Assembly (NCBI RefSeq): GCF_029784135.1
Contig: NC_073746.1
Coordinates: forward strand, 151,376,556-151,440,555
DNA length: 64,000 nucleotides
Reading direction: 5' to 3'
DNA from: Toxorhynchites rutilus septentrionalis
Lineage: Eukaryota > Arthropoda > Insecta > Diptera > Culicidae
Positions within the stretch are counted from its first letter, which is position 1. Each line of letters starts with the position of its first letter. A program made the position numbers and the translations under genes. This document shows positions 33,395-46,700 of this stretch, in pieces. Below the pieces are notes generated by a model. The model saw only the letters and a program-made list of their open reading frames with translations. It was not told where the DNA came from and searched no databases.

Positions 33395-33817
33395 TTAACG
33401 CATTGATGCATTCTCAAAGGCACCAACGAAGCCCTTATGAAGACGGAAAATAAACAATGTTAACTGCTTGGAAAAAGACTGAATTATGCCGCACAGCTTG
33501 TACTCTGCTGTAACACCCATCGATGCGAATTCGCTGATGAGTTTGTTAAGAACGACCGCCTTCACCACCAGCGGGGGGAGCTTGATTTTGGTTGCTGTCT
33601 GGGCGTTTACATTTTTGACCGACGCGTCGAAATCGCCAACTTCACTGTTGTTCGGTGCGGTGTCACATTCGCGAAGGCTCGGTTCAGTGCGAGCGCTTTT
33701 CACTGCACCAACACCGCGTGCATCATTAGATGACGCCCTCCTCGAAATTTTATTGCCCCTGACAATGCGTTCGTTTTTTGCAGGGCTCGAGCCTGCCTTC
33801 CTCTTCTTCTTGCTCAT
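33395..33817 (-). pseudogene. Non-LTR retrotransposon ORF1-like fragment
   Basis: The 140-codon frame starts MSKKKRKAGSSPAKNERIV, a basic N-terminus, and includes KLPPLVVKAVVLNKLISEF. That resembles the PPI-V-K.. segment that opens the RNA-binding part of gag-like ORF1 proteins. After GVTAEYKLCGI the frame becomes unlike the family and ends. Clade not determined. The element's upstream leader probably reaches about 34060. Confidence 0.5.
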
Positions 33818-34060
33818 CGTACACTACGCGAAGCGTCCAATTTATGACGCGGAAAGAAGAACACACGATACGAATAACGCGGAAAACGCGGAAACAGAAA
33901 AATCAAACGACGATTTTCAAGTTGGATTACCACTGGTGGGGTCCAATCTTAGATCGAAGCGCAGCGAAAGCAAAGTGAACTGGATTACTCAACAGTCCGA
34001 TGCCGAATGAAAGTTTGCCTCAGCGAGATCCACTTTTTATACTCTAGGCAAGTATTCCCC

Positions 34061-34411
34061 TTCATTCTTCTTCATTTCCTTTATTCACGGAAACTTTAAA
34101 CGATTTCCCCTCCGTTGATCGTCGATAAGTTGCTCGTTATTGATATCTCTGTTCGGGAAAGCACTCAAATGGACAGAACAAATGTATGGGAAAATAGAAA
34201 CACTTAAAGTTTTCATGAATTTTAACCATTTACTAACCAGGGGATTCTAATGTATGGCATATTAAACAAATCTTATGGAATTTCCGATTCGTTTAGTATG
34301 TAAATCGCCAAAATCCGTTCGCGGCAAAAATAGTTATTAACGTTAACTTTATTTCATAAAAACGTGACCTGTTTTCTGATTTGACACCCTTAATGAAAGA
34401 CGTAGTTCTAC
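34061..34411. other. No gene seen
   Basis: AT-rich spacer. The near-palindrome GACGTAGTTCTACGTC starts at about 34399. Confidence 0.35.
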
Positions 34412-34473
34412 GTCAAAAGTTGATGAAAATAAATCGATCAAGTCACTTACACCCCTTGCATTCTAAGGCCCTC
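34412..34473 (+). mobile_element. MITE family G, right-end fragment (copy F)
   Basis: Only the last 60 bases or so remain (AAATCGATCAAGTCACTTAC to CATTCTAAGGCCCTC). Confidence 0.75.
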
Positions 34474-34663
34474 GTATAATAGTTGACGTTGAACTCAAAC
34501 GCCAAAATTTTTGAAACAGCAACATCGCGACGAACGTCAATGAATGAAATATGTTTTGGTATTTCGTACTGCGCTGCCGTGTAAGGCATTGGGCCCTTTC
34601 CTTTCAGCCCGTATCAAGAGCACTTGCACAATATCAGTGTAGCTCCCAAAAAAATTTAATTTT

Positions 34664-36382
34664 TTTTTTATCCCATTTATTTATTTATTAGGCTCATTAG
34701 CATTTCAGCTGTAACAGAGCCGGGTTTTAATCGTGTACATGTATAATGTATAATGTGCTCTATGTTTTCACCTGGTTGATGGCACATCCGGCAAATGTCA
34801 TCAACGGCATTATCCTGTCCTGGATGGCTATCATGTCGGCTTCTACTACTGAAGAGAGTTCACCACGCGTTAGCCACAGATTAGATGCGGCCTTGTCGAC
34901 GTGTGGCCGGTCCAGTTGATGGGGGTGGGCACCATGCACTGCCTTCTGCTTCCAAGCTGCAATCTTCTCCTCCACTGTCTGCAGATTGCAGTTTAGTTGG
35001 TACTCCGCTTGCACCAAGTGCAGAGCGCTGTATCCTCTGTCAGCGGCGCAGACAGCCCGGTATAGCGCGTTTTGGTTGGCGCGTTCTGCGAAGTACTCGC
35101 GCAGTTGTCGTACCTGGGCAACACACAGTGCAGAAATGTCGACTATTCCAAGTCCCCCTTCTTTGCGTGGTAGTGAAACTCTCTCCAGTGCCGATTGAGG
35201 ATGGTGCATTCCGGCCTCTTTGAATGCTTTCCTCATCCTCCTCTCAAGGTCCTCTAGGTCAGTTTTGCTCCATTTGACTACACCAAAACTGAAGGTCAGC
35301 AGGGGAACCGCGAATGTGTTGATCGCGCGTACCTTGTTCCCCGCGTCGAGGAAAGTCCTCAGGACACAGTTCACTCGACTCAAGAACTTGTCTCGCAGCT
35401 CCGTCTTGATGTCGGAGTGGCGAATCCCGGTGAGCTGTCGGAATCCAAGATTTTTATAGGATTCGCCACGAACCATGTCTCTTATAAACTCGCCGTCATA
35501 GACCTCGTAGCCTCCGGATTCGGTAAGTTGTCCTTTCAGCAGGTGGACACAGCGACACTTGTCGAGGCCGAACTCCATACAGATGTCCCTGCTTATTTCT
35601 TCGACAACCCGGATAGCTACACCTAGACGCTGACGTGAATCAGCGTAGACCTTGAGATCGTCCATGTAAAAGGTATGGGTCACTTCTTCGTGGGCGCCGT
35701 CGCCATACCTTATTTTATAGCCATGACCGTTTCTATTGAGCGTCCTACTGAGGGGGTTCAGTGCCAGACAAAACCAAAGCGGGCTGAAAGAGTCGCCTTG
35801 GAATATCCCCCTCTTTATCTGCAGCGTTCTAGACTGCAACACATTTTCCCCATCACTGAGGCGCAGAGACGTGCTCCACTGCCTCATCGCATGCTGCAGG
35901 AACCTAACGACGACGGGATCAATTTTGTAGACCTCCAATACCCGGACGAGAAACGAGTGAGGTATGGAGTCATAAGCCTTCCTGTAATCGATATAGGCCA
36001 TGCTTAGGTTCCGCTGGTTATAAACCGCCTGGCCGACTATGGCTGCGTCGATGATGGCCTGGTCTTTGCAGCCATGCGTATTTATTCTGCATCCTTTCTG
36101 CTCTTCTGCGATGATATGGTGTTGTTCGCAGTGGGCAGAAACTTTGGCGGTTATGATGCTGCTTAATATCTTGTACAGACTCGATAGGCACGTTATCGGC
36201 CTGTACTTTGATGGGTTCAATGTGTTGCTGTCTTTCGGGAGGAGGAATGTGACGCCACGGGTGGCGAATTCAGGGAGGTTGTGTGGGTCACGTAGCACCT
36301 TGTTGAAGCACTCAGCTATCTTTTGATGTGCGACGGTCAGCTTCTTGTGCCAGAAGTTCTGAATACCATCGGGGCCCGGTGG
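34664..36382 (-). mobile_element. R4/Dong-like LINE, 5'-truncated and with the C-terminal domain deleted
   Basis: On the minus strand the element begins at PPGPDGIQNFW, runs through a complete reverse transcriptase, and ends in a 3' tail with AATAAATAAATAAATGGGAT. The cysteine segment CRMCHQPGENIEHII after the RT is cut directly into the tail, so the restriction-like endonuclease expected in this clade is missing. The 5' end abuts the SINE at 36385. The HGCKDQAIID and YMDD signatures favour the R4 clade. Confidence 0.8.
34760..36382 (-). pseudogene. LINE reverse transcriptase reading frame
   Basis: The frame stays open for over 530 codons. Key segments: SKYRPITCLSSLYKILS, QKGCRINTHGCKDQAIIDAA, AYIDYRKAYDSIPHSF (motif A), IKRGIFQGDSFSPL (motif B) and HTFYMDDLKVYADS (motif C). 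A thumb and linker region follows to CAINQVKT. A frameshift just before the end switches into the CRMCHQ cysteine motif. The first in-window residues have no start codon, so this is a truncated product. The unbroken catalytic region suggests a relatively young insertion. Confidence 0.82.
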
Positions 36383-36384
36383 TT

Positions 36385-36873
36385 TTTTTTCATTTATTTA
36401 TTTATTAGGCTCATTAGCATTTTAGCTGTAACAGAGCCGGGTTTTAATCGTGTACATGTACATATGTTTATGTTTCTATAAATTGTAAATTACACAGCAG
36501 TTAGTAGTAGCCATTTAGGCGTTAAGTTTTCTGTTCCATTACATTATGGTAAATTACACAGTAGTAGCCATTTAGGCGTAAGGGTATTCTTTCTGTTCTT
36601 CCATTGTTCAGCGGACCGGACAGCGGAGACAGTTGATATTGATCATTGTTGGGTTATTTATAGAACAGCAGCCCGATGTTTCTTGCAGAGCAGAGCAGTT
36701 GTATGGATGAATCGATCTTTGTTCCACCGTGGATCGATTTCCATCGCTGATGATGGTTGCGTGGACGTAGTTATTCTATAACAACACAAAGATGGTCAAT
36801 TGAGGGCCCTGAGTTTGAACTCACGATCGATCGCTTGGTAAGCGAACGCGTAACCAAGTGGCTACGAAGACCC
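36385..36873 (-). mobile_element. tRNA-derived SINE sharing its 3' tail with the LINE
   Basis: On the minus strand the head (36873-36804) resembles a tRNA with A box TAGCCACTTGG and B box GTGAGTTCAAACTCA. The body includes a duplicated CGCCTAAATGGCTACTACT. The 3' 75 bases or so (GTACACGATTAAAACCCGGC to CTAATAAATAAATAAATG) match the LINE tail at 34664-34745. Sharing of the tail implies that the LINE's reverse transcriptase mobilises it. Confidence 0.8.
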
Positions 36874-37712
36874 CAAAAAAAAAAAAAAAAATTATGTTTA
36901 AAAAGAAAATAATCAGAAATTCAACACATCGACACAAAACACCTCTAGTTTTTTGTTCGATAATCATATTCATTATTTTCACGCGATCATAGTTGTGAAC
37001 CAGCCCTGCCACAAAACCGATTGGGGTATTTTTTTTTTTTGCATAACCGTTTCGAACAATTGTTGACAGCTGCGAACACAACTACACTGGCACGGAGAGA
37101 AAGGGAGAATCGGTATCGTCCAGCAAACCGCGATTTATCGTTGGCAGAAAGTGAAGAGACGGTACGCTCGGAAGGCAAACCAAAATCACCTAAACACAGA
37201 AATCGCATTCGTTTATATATTTTTTATTGCGTGCATACAAATTCTGATGTATAGCGGGCCGATAAGACACGTATCGCAAATTAACCGAGTGAAGCGGAAG
37301 AAATGAAAGGATAATTCCGTGTACAACACGTAGATGGATGTTTGGTTTTTTTAATTTTCGTGAGCAACACGATATAGGTTTTTGTTTTGTGCGGCAGTAG
37401 TAACCTTCACTAGAACGACTTGCGAAGGGCCGGAATCGAGCATTTCTATTAGTGGCACCCGGCAATAGCTATTGCGGGGACAACGAGAAATCAAAAAAGG
37501 AGAAAAGAGTGCAGAAGGCGACTAGGTATATGCGAGTTTCAAATTCGAGTGATAGGCCGTTTATTTTTGGAATCATTTCATGGATAGCTATAATTAGATT
37601 GGCTTTTCGAAAAGGAACTTTTCGTCAGTATTCTCCTTCCTTGCTCTCGCAGGAATCGGCTCACCGAGGCGAGGGTCAGCATCTAATTGGAACGGAGTTA
37701 AGGCATATCGTC
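36874..37712. other. Lunapark upstream region
   Basis: Starts with an A-run at 36873-36890. The rest lies 5' of the Lunapark start codon and should contain its promoter and leader. Open frames at 37021-37254 and 37452-37775 lack family features; the latter overlaps Lunapark exon 1 in another frame. Confidence 0.4.
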
Positions 37713-37739
37713 ATGGGGGCCATAATTTCAAGATTTCGG
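37713..37739 (+). CDS. Lnp: Lunapark exon 1 (nine codons)
   Basis: ATG to CGG encodes MGAIISRFR, ending in a GTAAGT donor in phase 0. Known Lunapark proteins start MG.hh.R (h hydrophobic) and then run directly into the coiled coil encoded by exon 2 (KEKTTCQVLENLEEK). No other suitable first exon was found between here and 47451. Confidence 0.75.
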
Positions 37740-40700
37740 GTAAGTTTATGTCGTTACTTGAGATATCATGTTTAATCCGTATCCGTGGCCTTAATGTGTA
37801 GTGCTTCCATTTAACACAGTCTCCAGAGTAGGTGAAACCGGCAAGTTTCTTTTATATCTCCGCTGCGCAGAAACAAAAATATTTACTTATCGCGATTGCA
37901 CCTATATCCCCATAACAAGTGTTCCTGTTGAATGCGTTGAGTTTATAGTTGTATTCGTCGGATATTCATGATTGAAGAATATACTAATTTTTGTTTTATC
38001 ACCTTTGGAAACAGTTTACCCGGTCACCGCATGACCTTTTTGGATGAATAGTCACGCTTTCACTTTTTTTGCAAACCAAATCGTGGTGAAAATCAGAATA
38101 AATTGTCATGAGTATTAGATTATATATTTATAATCCATAAATACTTGATAAATTAACCAAAATAACCAGTGCATTTATGGTAAGCATTATACTTTCGAAG
38201 TTCAAATAGTTGGGATATGTTTATACTAAGTGTGCACTATGTGATGTCTACTGTTCGGACCATCCAGTGTCCATTAGAAATTTCATGATTTCTAAGACCG
38301 ATATCGTTATCTAGGAAACGCTTTTCCCAGAAATCACGAGTGCTGAATTGCTTTGCACTTTCTTCGAACCATTCTTTTCGTCTAGGGGCTGTCCACATAC
38401 CACGTGGACAGAAAAAGTACGCTTTTAGACTCCCCCCTCCCTCTGCGTGGACAAGCGTGGACATTGACTATACCCCTCCCCTGTTGTCCACGTGGACATT
38501 CTTCCATGTATTGTAATTGCAAAAAAAAGGGAATAATTGCATTTTGCCTATATTCTATTTTAAATTGATCTTATTTTATATTTGTTGTTTTTTTAATGAT
38601 AAAAAAACAATTCAAGAAATAAATATGTTCTTTTTTCTGAGCAAATGAATAGAAATTTTAAAAAAATCGTCTCCGCAAATCACATCCGAAAAATCAAGCA
38701 GTCAAAAGTTCGAAAGCTTCTTAACTGTACTTTATCCAGCTACAGTATCTTAACTTAACTGTTGTTGTCAGCGCAATACAAAACCTTTCCCGTCATTGTT
38801 TGGAGAATTTTCAGAGGACGCGTTCCATTCCATAAATCGACCTATACAACACTAGCGCTTCGAAAATATGTGTTATTAACAAATTCCCAGCGATTATTCT
38901 AAGGCAAAATTACACTAGACCATTCTCGTCTCAGGCAGTGCATCTTTCATTCGATGCAACGCAAACTGCTTTACTTTTGGGGCTACATTGAAATCGTGCG
39001 ATTTTACCTTTTTTGAAAAAAAAATAATGCAAATGGGCTTTTTTGGTAGTAACGGTTGTTTTCTATTCTTCGATTCTTTCATTAACATTGTCCGAAAAGT
39101 TATTTGTATCGCGCTTCAGTTTGTTCAAAAGTCTATTCATGTAGTATTTCTTATACCACTTCCTATCAATATTCCTAGTTTGAAAATATGTGAAATCGTT
39201 TGCTTCAGGAAACGCTCTGTTAATTGTATGAAATGGTGGGTTAAAAATACAAAAAAAAACATAAATTCGTTCTTTTTCATCCCATTTGTTCGAATGCGTA
39301 TGGAAATCTATGTAATGATTTGTGTAAAAATCCCACTATGATAACTACCCAAACTACTACTTCTTCAAAGCAGTTTTCGAGAACATTCGCGAGAATCAAC
39401 GTCAAATACATATTTGCTTCTCTAATGGTTTTAACGTGGAGATTGTTTCCGAAGCAAAAATAAAAACTGAAATTAGAAACATTTCTTCTGTGACAAGCGA
39501 ATATTTTTACAATTAAGCATGAAATAACATCTGAAGAAACTTTAACAATAAAATCATTCGCCTGCAGATAATCTCCGAGAAACGAGTGTTTATCGAAAAG
39601 AGTTTTTCTGATGACTTCTGTAATTGTTTAGTGCAATTGAATGTTGTTTTATTTGAAGCTAATTGAAGTACTATTTAAGAAAATGTGTCGAAAGCATTCA
39701 AATGAAGAAACAACCAATGGATTTAGGCATACTTCTTTACTAACTTGGACTGGTAGATACTAGTTCATATATTGAAGCGAAAATTAGAACAAAGAAAACA
39801 ATATTTTGAATGTTTTATTCCATAAAGCGTATTGATAGGGTTATCCTCTTGGCTGTGGTGCAGAATATGTAATCTAATCCCGGATTCAAAGCCCCTCTGA
39901 AAAAAAACACGAATATCTTAATAATGTGTGCTTATTAACAGAAATTTCATTTGTAACACCACAATCTTTCGATCGGTAGGACAAAGTGATCCTTAAAAAA
40001 CTGATCTCTGGTGGTGAGCATACCTAACGCAGCTGTATCAATGTGTCATCAACGTCGCAAGATGGATGCTAAAAATTCGAGAAATATTTGGGAACAGTAC
40101 CCATCAGAAAAGGTGGACTGAATCTGCAGAATCTGAATCTGTACAGAGTTCTGCACATGAACTCTGTTTTTGAACTGGTATTATAAAATTTGGATAGCAC
40201 TAAGTCCTTCTCAAATTATTTGGAAAATCCTAATAATATTCCGGTCATTTCATCGTATTATCAACATCCCACATATACTCTGCAGATACAAATGTATCAG
40301 CAGTTCACTATGTTAAATTTACTCTCACGTAGACCTGGATTTAGAACACAGAGTTCAGTTTATGCTCAAATATGACGTAGCTTAGAAGTTGAAAACAAAG
40401 ATCCTCCACTACCAATGGAAGCTTGATCGCTCAATGTTTATGTGACTTTCATGCAGAATACATATTTCAGTGAAGAAGTTCGATGATATGAACTGTCGAA
40501 AATATTCGACATAGCCATTTTATGGATAAATATGGAGTACCCAAAATGGGCGGAAAATGCAGAAAAGATTTCATTTATTTGAACAATTCTGAATGTATTA
40601 AAAAACATCTGTTTAACGTGTCCACGTGGGTATTATCTGTACCCCCACTCCCCTCACCGTGGACAAGCGAGGACATTTTCGTACACCCTACCCCCCCCCC

Positions 40701-43700
40701 CCCCCTAAAGTTGTCCACGTGGTATGTGGACAGCCCCCTACTTGGCTATTAACAATTACCTTCAGTATTCTCCTATAATTCTTGAAAGTATCATCATGCA
40801 ATTTGGACTCGAGGAGCTATGCAACCATGAGTTCCTGAATTGGTCTGGGTCTAGCATCAAATGTTTCTATTTCGATTAACACGCAGCGTGCTGTGGAATT
40901 AAAAGACGGGTTAATCCACGGGAGGTTCTGAATACATTCAACTCTGATGACCATCGATGCTTGATAAGGTGCCCAGATATGGTACGCTACGAATAAAGCT
41001 GCAAAATGATGGTTTTTGTGCGTAGATGTCGGCGAATTGCCAACTGAAGTTTCCAATGAAACCTAGAATAGTGTAGGCTTTGGCTGGGTTCTTATGGAGG
41101 ATTCGTCCATGTTGAACGCACGGCTAGAATATTCTAAAACGTAGCTGATATCTGCTTGTCGAACAAAATCATTTACCTCTTGGAACCACTTCCGGATTTT
41201 ATGCTCCGTAACACAAGTTCGCTGTTTAGAAAGCTCACTCGCCTGATGTCGGGATGGCATCTTAGGAAACCTTTCACCCACTTGTATCCAGGAAGATCTC
41301 CCTTAAATGGGTACTTCCTTTTAACGGTTCGCAGAAAATATGCCACGGAAGTCTTCAAACGTTTCTTGTCAATCGGAAACCCGGCTCTGGATGCCTCGAT
41401 TACCTACTGAACGATGCCATCTTCTTTCTTTCCGGAAACTGAATGTTTTCCAGGGCGTCCCACGTTACCATTCAAGTTCAGTTGTACACGGAGAGTACTT
41501 TCCGGGATTCGTTGATATTTTGCTGTTCGGCATTTTGAAATATCTTTCCTTGTCATCTCCATGACCAGAACAAGCTGCTGACGGGAATAACGCATATTGT
41601 TCTTTCCCGGAGTCATCCTTGTTTCAACCTGCGCACAATAAGGAATATAAACAAAACATGAGGAACTTAATTCTGCGCATTATAAATCCTCTTTTTCTGA
41701 GAGTTTATATATTTTAATCAGTTCAATTAAGTCACATTCAGATACAAAATGCTTAAAACTTACTGATTTCGGATAAATTTCCGATCTGCGATACTTTTTT
41801 CGTTAAAGAGAAGGGGAAGAAGGAAGAACTTGTTGTATCTCAACATCGATGCTAACAGGAACAAAAATTTGACGTTTTCAGTGATGTCGGATTTGTTTTT
41901 AATACAACTATATTAAACTATTCAACAGTATCAATACGCATAACCAATAGTGAATTGTTGTATTTAGTATGAAAAAAGACTAAAGTGCGCAGAGTTAGGT
42001 GGAGTTACGGAATTTAAATCACAAAAAATTATAGATATGATTCTCGGATTTCCTTTTTCCTCGAAGTCAAGATTGATTAGCGGTGCATCAACCGGATGGC
42101 TTTGAAAGCACCAGAAATATTGTGCTTACTTTGGTCAACCGTTTTTTGGTTGCTACCGTTTTGAACCGATGTACAACATTCTTTCAACGAAAATGTAATC
42201 GCACTGTGTTTAGTACGAGAAGAATATTTGCGAGGCACACCGAGTGCGCTACATGCATTGGCAATAAGGACACAAATCTCGTGTATTGTTCTCGTGAGAA
42301 CAGGAATAAATCGTAAATCACCCATCTTCAACTCCTACGAAACAACGCTAACCCATTGGTCTTTTTCATGGCTAAAGGGCTTCCGGCTATAGAGTTATTT
42401 TTAAAAATTCCGATGGATTCTAAAATAATATTCGAAGCTATCAAAAACGATTTGATTTCTATGTTTTTTTTGCTGGAAGAGAACTTCTGCGAATTTAGGA
42501 ACATGATTGGTGTAATGGTGATGATGTTTTGAATTATAGAGGCTTTCTCAGACTTTTAGACATTCTCAGTTTATTCGCACCAATTTGGTTTAGTTCTCCA
42601 AATTAAACATTCGGCCTTGGGAAAGGTCATTTGGAGGGGCTCGCTATCCCCGCCATTGTTTGGTTGCTTATAAGTGACTATTTCCGATTGATCCATTAAT
42701 TTTCGTGTAATCGAGCATTGGTTAAAATAGGCGTCATAGTGCAGCGCGATTTTTTTTTGTGCGATTTTTTGGGTGCGACTTTTTTTGTGCGGTATTTGAA
42801 AAAAATGAAGTCATCGGTGTGTTAGTTTATTCCCATTCTCATGCTTTGTTTTGTTTGTTTTAAGCTGTCAGTAGGAGCTTATTGACAGGAGCAAAGAGTT
42901 GATTTTATGATCTGCGCAAGTGAGTAGGTCGCTTATGAAAGTTAAAAAAGGAAATCAAATGTTGATTACGAATGGAATCATTAGGATTTGGGTTAATTTC
43001 TTAAGGAAACTTTTTTCATGCGGTCTCTATCCACCACATAACAAAAAGTTTTTTTTAAATTGTTTAGCGAACACGATTTTTTTGTGCGGTCCCTATCACC
43101 CGCACAAAAACAGGTTTGCCTGTATAACAAAAGAATCCTACGGTCAACTATGATCGGAAACTTATCAATGATTTCCTCATAAAATCTGCCTTATGTCATA
43201 AAGGTAATCTTTTTCCACAGTCATGAACATAATTCCGAATAACCGTTTCTGGTCAGATCTCGACTGCAAAAAATTCTTGATCCGTCGAACAACAAAAAAA
43301 GCTCTTTCAACGGATACCGTTGTATTAGGAAAATGTCTGCATCATTCTGGCCAGCCGTTTCGGAGAAGGTTTGATGCAGGTTTTGTCCAACGATAATCGG
43401 AAAAAAAGCTTCGCTTCATCGAATTTCGAGTGGTATGAAATAAGCATTTTCAAATTCCCAGTAGGTAATGCGACATCGAAGTCGGCAAATTTTTCATGAT
43501 TCAACAAAGCGACGAATTTGTATTCATCTAGTTCCTCAAACCATTTCTTCATTTCCTCAACAATTTCGATTCATATAAACGACGACAATTGATGACGTTA
43601 TTTTCGCCAGATACATCAATTTAGAGACGTCGGTTAATCGTTCGATTAATTCAAATAATCGAATATCTGAAATTATAATCGAGTAATTTGGTATCGAATA

Positions 43701-46700
43701 ATTTAAAATCAAAATATGAATACATCGCATAATTGCCACTGTAATCGCGATTAATGAATGAAAGGATTTTTCTCAAGGCTAATGCATTTTTAGGTTAAGA
43801 ATTAGGCTATATAGTTTTTTTATCCAACATTTTTTCATCCAACCATCTATCATCGACAACCCGATAGACCACGCGATCAGAATGACAACGTGATACGTGA
43901 TTATTACAAGAAGTAATTATTCGCTCGATTAATCGAATATTGAAAAATAATTATTCGAATGAATCGAATATTGGAAAATGTCCGAACGATTAATCGATAA
44001 TCGAATAAATGAAAAATTTAGACATCACTACATCAATTGCATCTTTGAGCGTACTATCGAAATGATGATCTGCTTTAAGCTCCTCTATAGAAGCAAGGCA
44101 AGCATTAGATCCAAAGTACGCAGCTATTTCATCCACATGTCCGGCCAATGCAGCGGGGGTTTGAAACGTAAGCTGACAAACGTGTACTATATATACCGGG
44201 TTCAAGTTGTCGAATGAACAAAATCGATAAAAACGCTCGAATTAAAACCACACATCAACGAAGAATATCACCACATCCACAGAAATCATGAATGGATTTG
44301 TTCGCTTTTTTGCATCATGCTCGCTCGAGGTGTTTGGTGTTGTGTACTCTCGCGATCTCTTGCCCTCTCTCAAATTTTAATGACGTCAGCAATAGAAAGA
44401 GAAACAGAAAGGAAAACGATGAAAACTACGAAAAAACACTAAAGATTGTGGATTTGTGTGTGTATTTTCCATCGTTTGTATCGGTTTCATTCAGCAGAAA
44501 TATTGAACCGAAAACGTCATTTTTATGCAAGGCGGCGCATTAGTAGTAGTAATCGTTTCATACGTAGTTGACTGTGTTTGCCCTGTGTTTGATGAAGGCG
44601 GGTTCAGATGAATGGTTTGAACCCAGTATTTATTACTGCTTATTTCGTAGCATTGAGGCTGTGTAGCGCGCGGATTGGGGTGTATTCAAATGTAATTATC
44701 AGATTATATTCTTCACGGTGGGTTTGAGTTCCACCAAAATAGAAAATAGAATAAGGATATTCGGGATAACATGGAAATCACAAAGAAGTAGCTTCGATAA
44801 TTCCTCATCCATGTTACAAATGTGAAATAATATACATTTCATTCTGAGATTGTCTACCTGTCCTATGAACAGTTTGAACAGGCGGACGAGACGCCTCTAA
44901 AATTCTGCATTGTAAATTTTAACATGATGGATACAAACGATTCTGGGTCGAACTTACCTTATACTTACCTTGCATAGACTGTTCTGGCAGCACCGTGAAA
45001 CAAGTACTGATCAAAACAAACGAACGAATCAAAACATACAACAAAAGCAACAATCAAACAGTTGTACCGATAGCATTCACTCGCTCGATGCTATCAACTT
45101 TCTCGGTATCTATAATAGTAAAATAGAGCTGATTGGATCCTAGATAAAATTTAAATATTGAAAAAATATAGGGAAAAAAACTTGCTATCGCTTTTCTCAC
45201 TAAAACGACAATTCGCACAGTTTTGCGCAGCGTTGGACAGTGTTCAATTGAAAGCTTATATTTTTACCAAAATTTTGAATGTAGTCTCAGCCGCGGCAAA
45301 TTCATATTTTTTGCCTAATGGCCAGCGATTCCCCATGGTGCTGTGGTACAGCGAAAATGGCGTTACAGTGGTTCCGTAGGAATGTTCCGGCCAATTTAGG
45401 AATACTGTGCAATTGTGCACATTCCGAAGAAAAAAGGGAGCTATGGATTTTCGTTTTCGTGGATTTCCACGTGTTCTACCTTTAAGGTAATGATGGATTG
45501 GTCATAACAGGACCATTTATATCGCCAGGACCAGAACATTTTATAGGAATCGCAAGAAACGCTGTTTCTCGCGAAACATCTCCAAAGAAATTGACAATAC
45601 TGACAATTGATTCCATTCCATTCCCTGTTTTTCAGTTCATTCGCCTCTAAGTCAATTAACAAGTTTATTGTTCCAATGTTCACTATCCACACTAACTAGC
45701 TTTCGTACGCAAACAAGTTAGAATTGGTCAAAAAGTTAAACGAATGTTAAAAATTAAATAATTAAAAGCGATTCATATTCATCGTAAAATTAATCTTTTT
45801 CACTATCATGTAGTGATAAGAAAAAAAAATAAAATGGTCACATTTCTACTTCATGTTTAAAAAACAAACAAAAAATTTTTAATTCAGACGTAAAATTGAG
45901 TGTACAGTTCAAGTTTTTCTTAAAAAGAAAATTGAAATCAGTTCAGAAATGTTAACAGATAACAAAAATCAATCCCCTAGTATTTGGTATAACCCTTCTT
46001 TGGCGTCCAGCACTTCCTACAAGCGACGAGGCGAGATTTTTGTTCACTGTAGACGAAAGTGCCTCCCAGATCTCCGTAATCGTCGTTTCGAGTTCCGGTT
46101 TGTTCCCTGGATTTTTATTCTTCAGATGGTTCTTGATTTCCCACCAAAGAAACTCTATAGTGTTGAAGTTCGGAGATTTCGGGGACATTATAGAGCAGGT
46201 ATTACCGCATGATGAGGTCATTTTGCTTCGGGTCATCATTCTGTTGAAAGTAGTAATCACGAGGGAGAGCCAATTTCTGCACGGGACACTGAGGGTTACG
46301 TTTCAGGATGTTCAATGAAGCCATCTTATCCAACGCCGAATCGATGAACTCCATAGTTCCAGTAGCAGAAGCGGCCATCGTACCATACATCATTTGACTG
46401 CCGCCGCCGTATTTTACTGTGGGAACCAAATGCTGAATCTGGAGCACCAATCCTCCATCCGATTCAAAGAGATTTTCATCTCATCCGTATAAAGGACCAT
46501 GTTCCAGAACTCCTTAGGTCAGTTTACACATGCCTTAGCAAACTGTAGTCGCTTTTTTCATATTCGCCGTTGAGATGAAAGATTTTTCACGGCCAACAAA
46601 ACAAGACCTCTCAGATTGTTCCTGTATGCTGTCTGTGCTGACAGGCCTTCCGATGATGCCGACTACTTCGGTAGTCAATTTAGGAATATTTGGTTTAGAG

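Noticed and set aside
38988..39341. 117-residue frame inside the 2.35-kb element
   Set aside because: AT-rich, Phe/Ile-rich translation with no domain, consistent with chance.
40690..40710. Poly-C tract as a functional element
   Set aside because: It lies in the C-rich arm of a transposon end and is most likely simple-sequence expansion.
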